5,577 bases of DNA from Phycisphaerae bacterium (GTDB taxonomy: Bacteria; Planctomycetota; Phycisphaerae; UBA1845), in assembly GCA_021604825.1 (NCBI GenBank), contig BQJS01000249.1, positions 1 through 5,577 of the forward strand, read 5' to 3'. The notes beneath the pieces were generated by a model. That model was not told the origin of the DNA and did no database searches. It worked only from the letters and a program-made list of their open reading frames with translations. A program made the position numbers and the translations under genes. Positions 4,927 to 5,577 of the stretch are shown here, piece after piece; position 1 is the first letter of the stretch; every line of letters starts with the position of its first letter.

Positions 4927-5577
4927 TTAACCACCCGCCAACTGGGCCAATTGCGAGAGCGACGACTGCTGCCCTTGCAAGCCGGAAATGACTGATTCGA
5001 GGTTGGCGAATTGCCGCTCCAGTTGGGCGCGCCTCCGTTCGAGTTGATCGTCGATCCGCTCGATTCGATCGTTGATGTCGTCTTCCTTTTCGCCCAAGGT
5101 ATCACTACGCCGTGAGAGCAAGCCGTCGCCCTCCGCCGATAGTTCATCCAGCGCCGTATCAATAACGGCCCCAACACCGACTTCCGCCGCGGTAAACAGT
5201 CGCTCAACGGCGGCGGGATCCTCGGCGTACTTCTCACGAAACTTCTCTTCATCGAAGCTGAGTCGCGCCCCGTTCCCAAACGAAATGCCGACGGACGAAA
5301 GCGAATCGGTTCCGGGAGGCGCTCCCTCAAACCGCCCGATCACGATTCTTGACAATCGCGCTTGAATCTGCGAGATCGCCGAATCGCCCAGAAGGATACC
5401 CCGCTCCTCGGTTTCGGGATCGAACGAGGTGAGTTCATCGGTGCGGTCCATGACCCCGTTGTAATTGGTCACGAAGCTGTCGAGGTCTTCTACGATGCTT
5501 TCGATGTCGCGACTGATCGCGAGCGATATCGGCTCATCCGACGTGCTGTGTAGGTCAATATTCACGCCTGGCAACAC
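4927..5577 (-). CDS. fliD: Flagellar hook-associated protein 2 / filament cap FliD, C-terminal part
   Basis: The last 216 codons of FliD, the extracellular cap that folds and inserts flagellin at the filament tip. The frame runs off the right edge (the edge codon is GTG but lies inside the conserved domain), so the gene is partial. The visible part is the FliD C-terminal domain: GVNIDLHSTSDEPISLAISRD (4-24), IVEDLDSFVTNYNGVMD (28-44, the conserved FV..YN), ERGILLGDSAISQIQARL (58-75, the G.L.GD signature), DSLSSVGISFGNGARLSFDEEKF (91-113) and DPAAVERLF (120-128). It ends in a charged coiled-coil helix (about 158-200) with the usual LERQFANLESVISGLQGQQSSL, which packs the cap subunits together. 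It ends in TAA. fliS follows on the same strand, but only after 289 bp of repeat-bearing DNA. Confidence 0.95.
   Translation of the reverse strand: MLPGVNIDLHSTSDEPISLAISRDIESIVEDLDSFVTNYNGVMDRTDELTSFDPETEERGILLGDSAISQIQARLSRIVIGRFEGAPPGTDSLSSVGISFGNGARLSFDEEKFREKYAEDPAAVERLFTAAEVGVGAVIDTALDELSAEGDGLLSRRSDTLGEKEDDINDRIERIDDQLERRRAQLERQFANLESVISGLQGQQSSLSQLAQLAGG

Overview
The window reads as a chromosomal segment of a motile Gram-negative bacterium, most likely a planctomycete of the Pirellulaceae/Rhodopirellula type. The visible support is moderate GC, Shine-Dalgarno sites of the GGAGGTGA type, an exported TPR protein, flagellar genes, and intergenic palindromes of a kind I recall as common in that group. 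The lineage is an inference from style. No marker gene in the window proves it.

Layout. (1) Positions 2-838, plus strand: the C-terminal part of a GAF-SpoIIE/PP2C serine phosphatase, cut by the left edge. (2) Positions 839-978: a convergent intergenic gap holding a perfect 23-bp inverted repeat whose arms are each a small hairpin (family A). (3) Positions 979-2016, minus: an APH/CotS-type kinase starting at TTG. (4) Positions 2017-2170: a divergent promoter region with a tandem CATTRCGTCAC repeat overlapping a candidate promoter. (5) Positions 2171-2749, plus: an HD-superfamily hydrolase resembling COG2316. (6) Positions 2750-2819: a short convergent gap with a tandem repeat. (7) Positions 5577-2820, minus: a flagellar cluster read right to left, with fliD (C-terminal part, cut by the right edge), fliS, then a secreted TPR protein.

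How the genes fit together. FliD is the filament cap and FliS the cytosolic flagellin chaperone. Their adjacency and order are classical. Here they are separated by 289 bp of non-coding DNA carrying one more family-A hairpin and an 82-bp cloverleaf-like double hairpin (family B). The TPR gene follows fliS on the same strand after 165 bp and has a strong ribosome binding site of its own. The phosphatase, kinase and HD hydrolase look like ordinary accessory or regulatory genes with no visible functional link to the flagellar genes.

The most notable signal is in the non-coding DNA. Two distinct families of structured repeats resemble REP/BIME elements. The two arms of the family-B element differ by paired compensatory substitutions, which points to selection on, or propagation of, a folded structure. 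I see no CRISPR array, tRNA, rRNA, transposase or defence system in the window.
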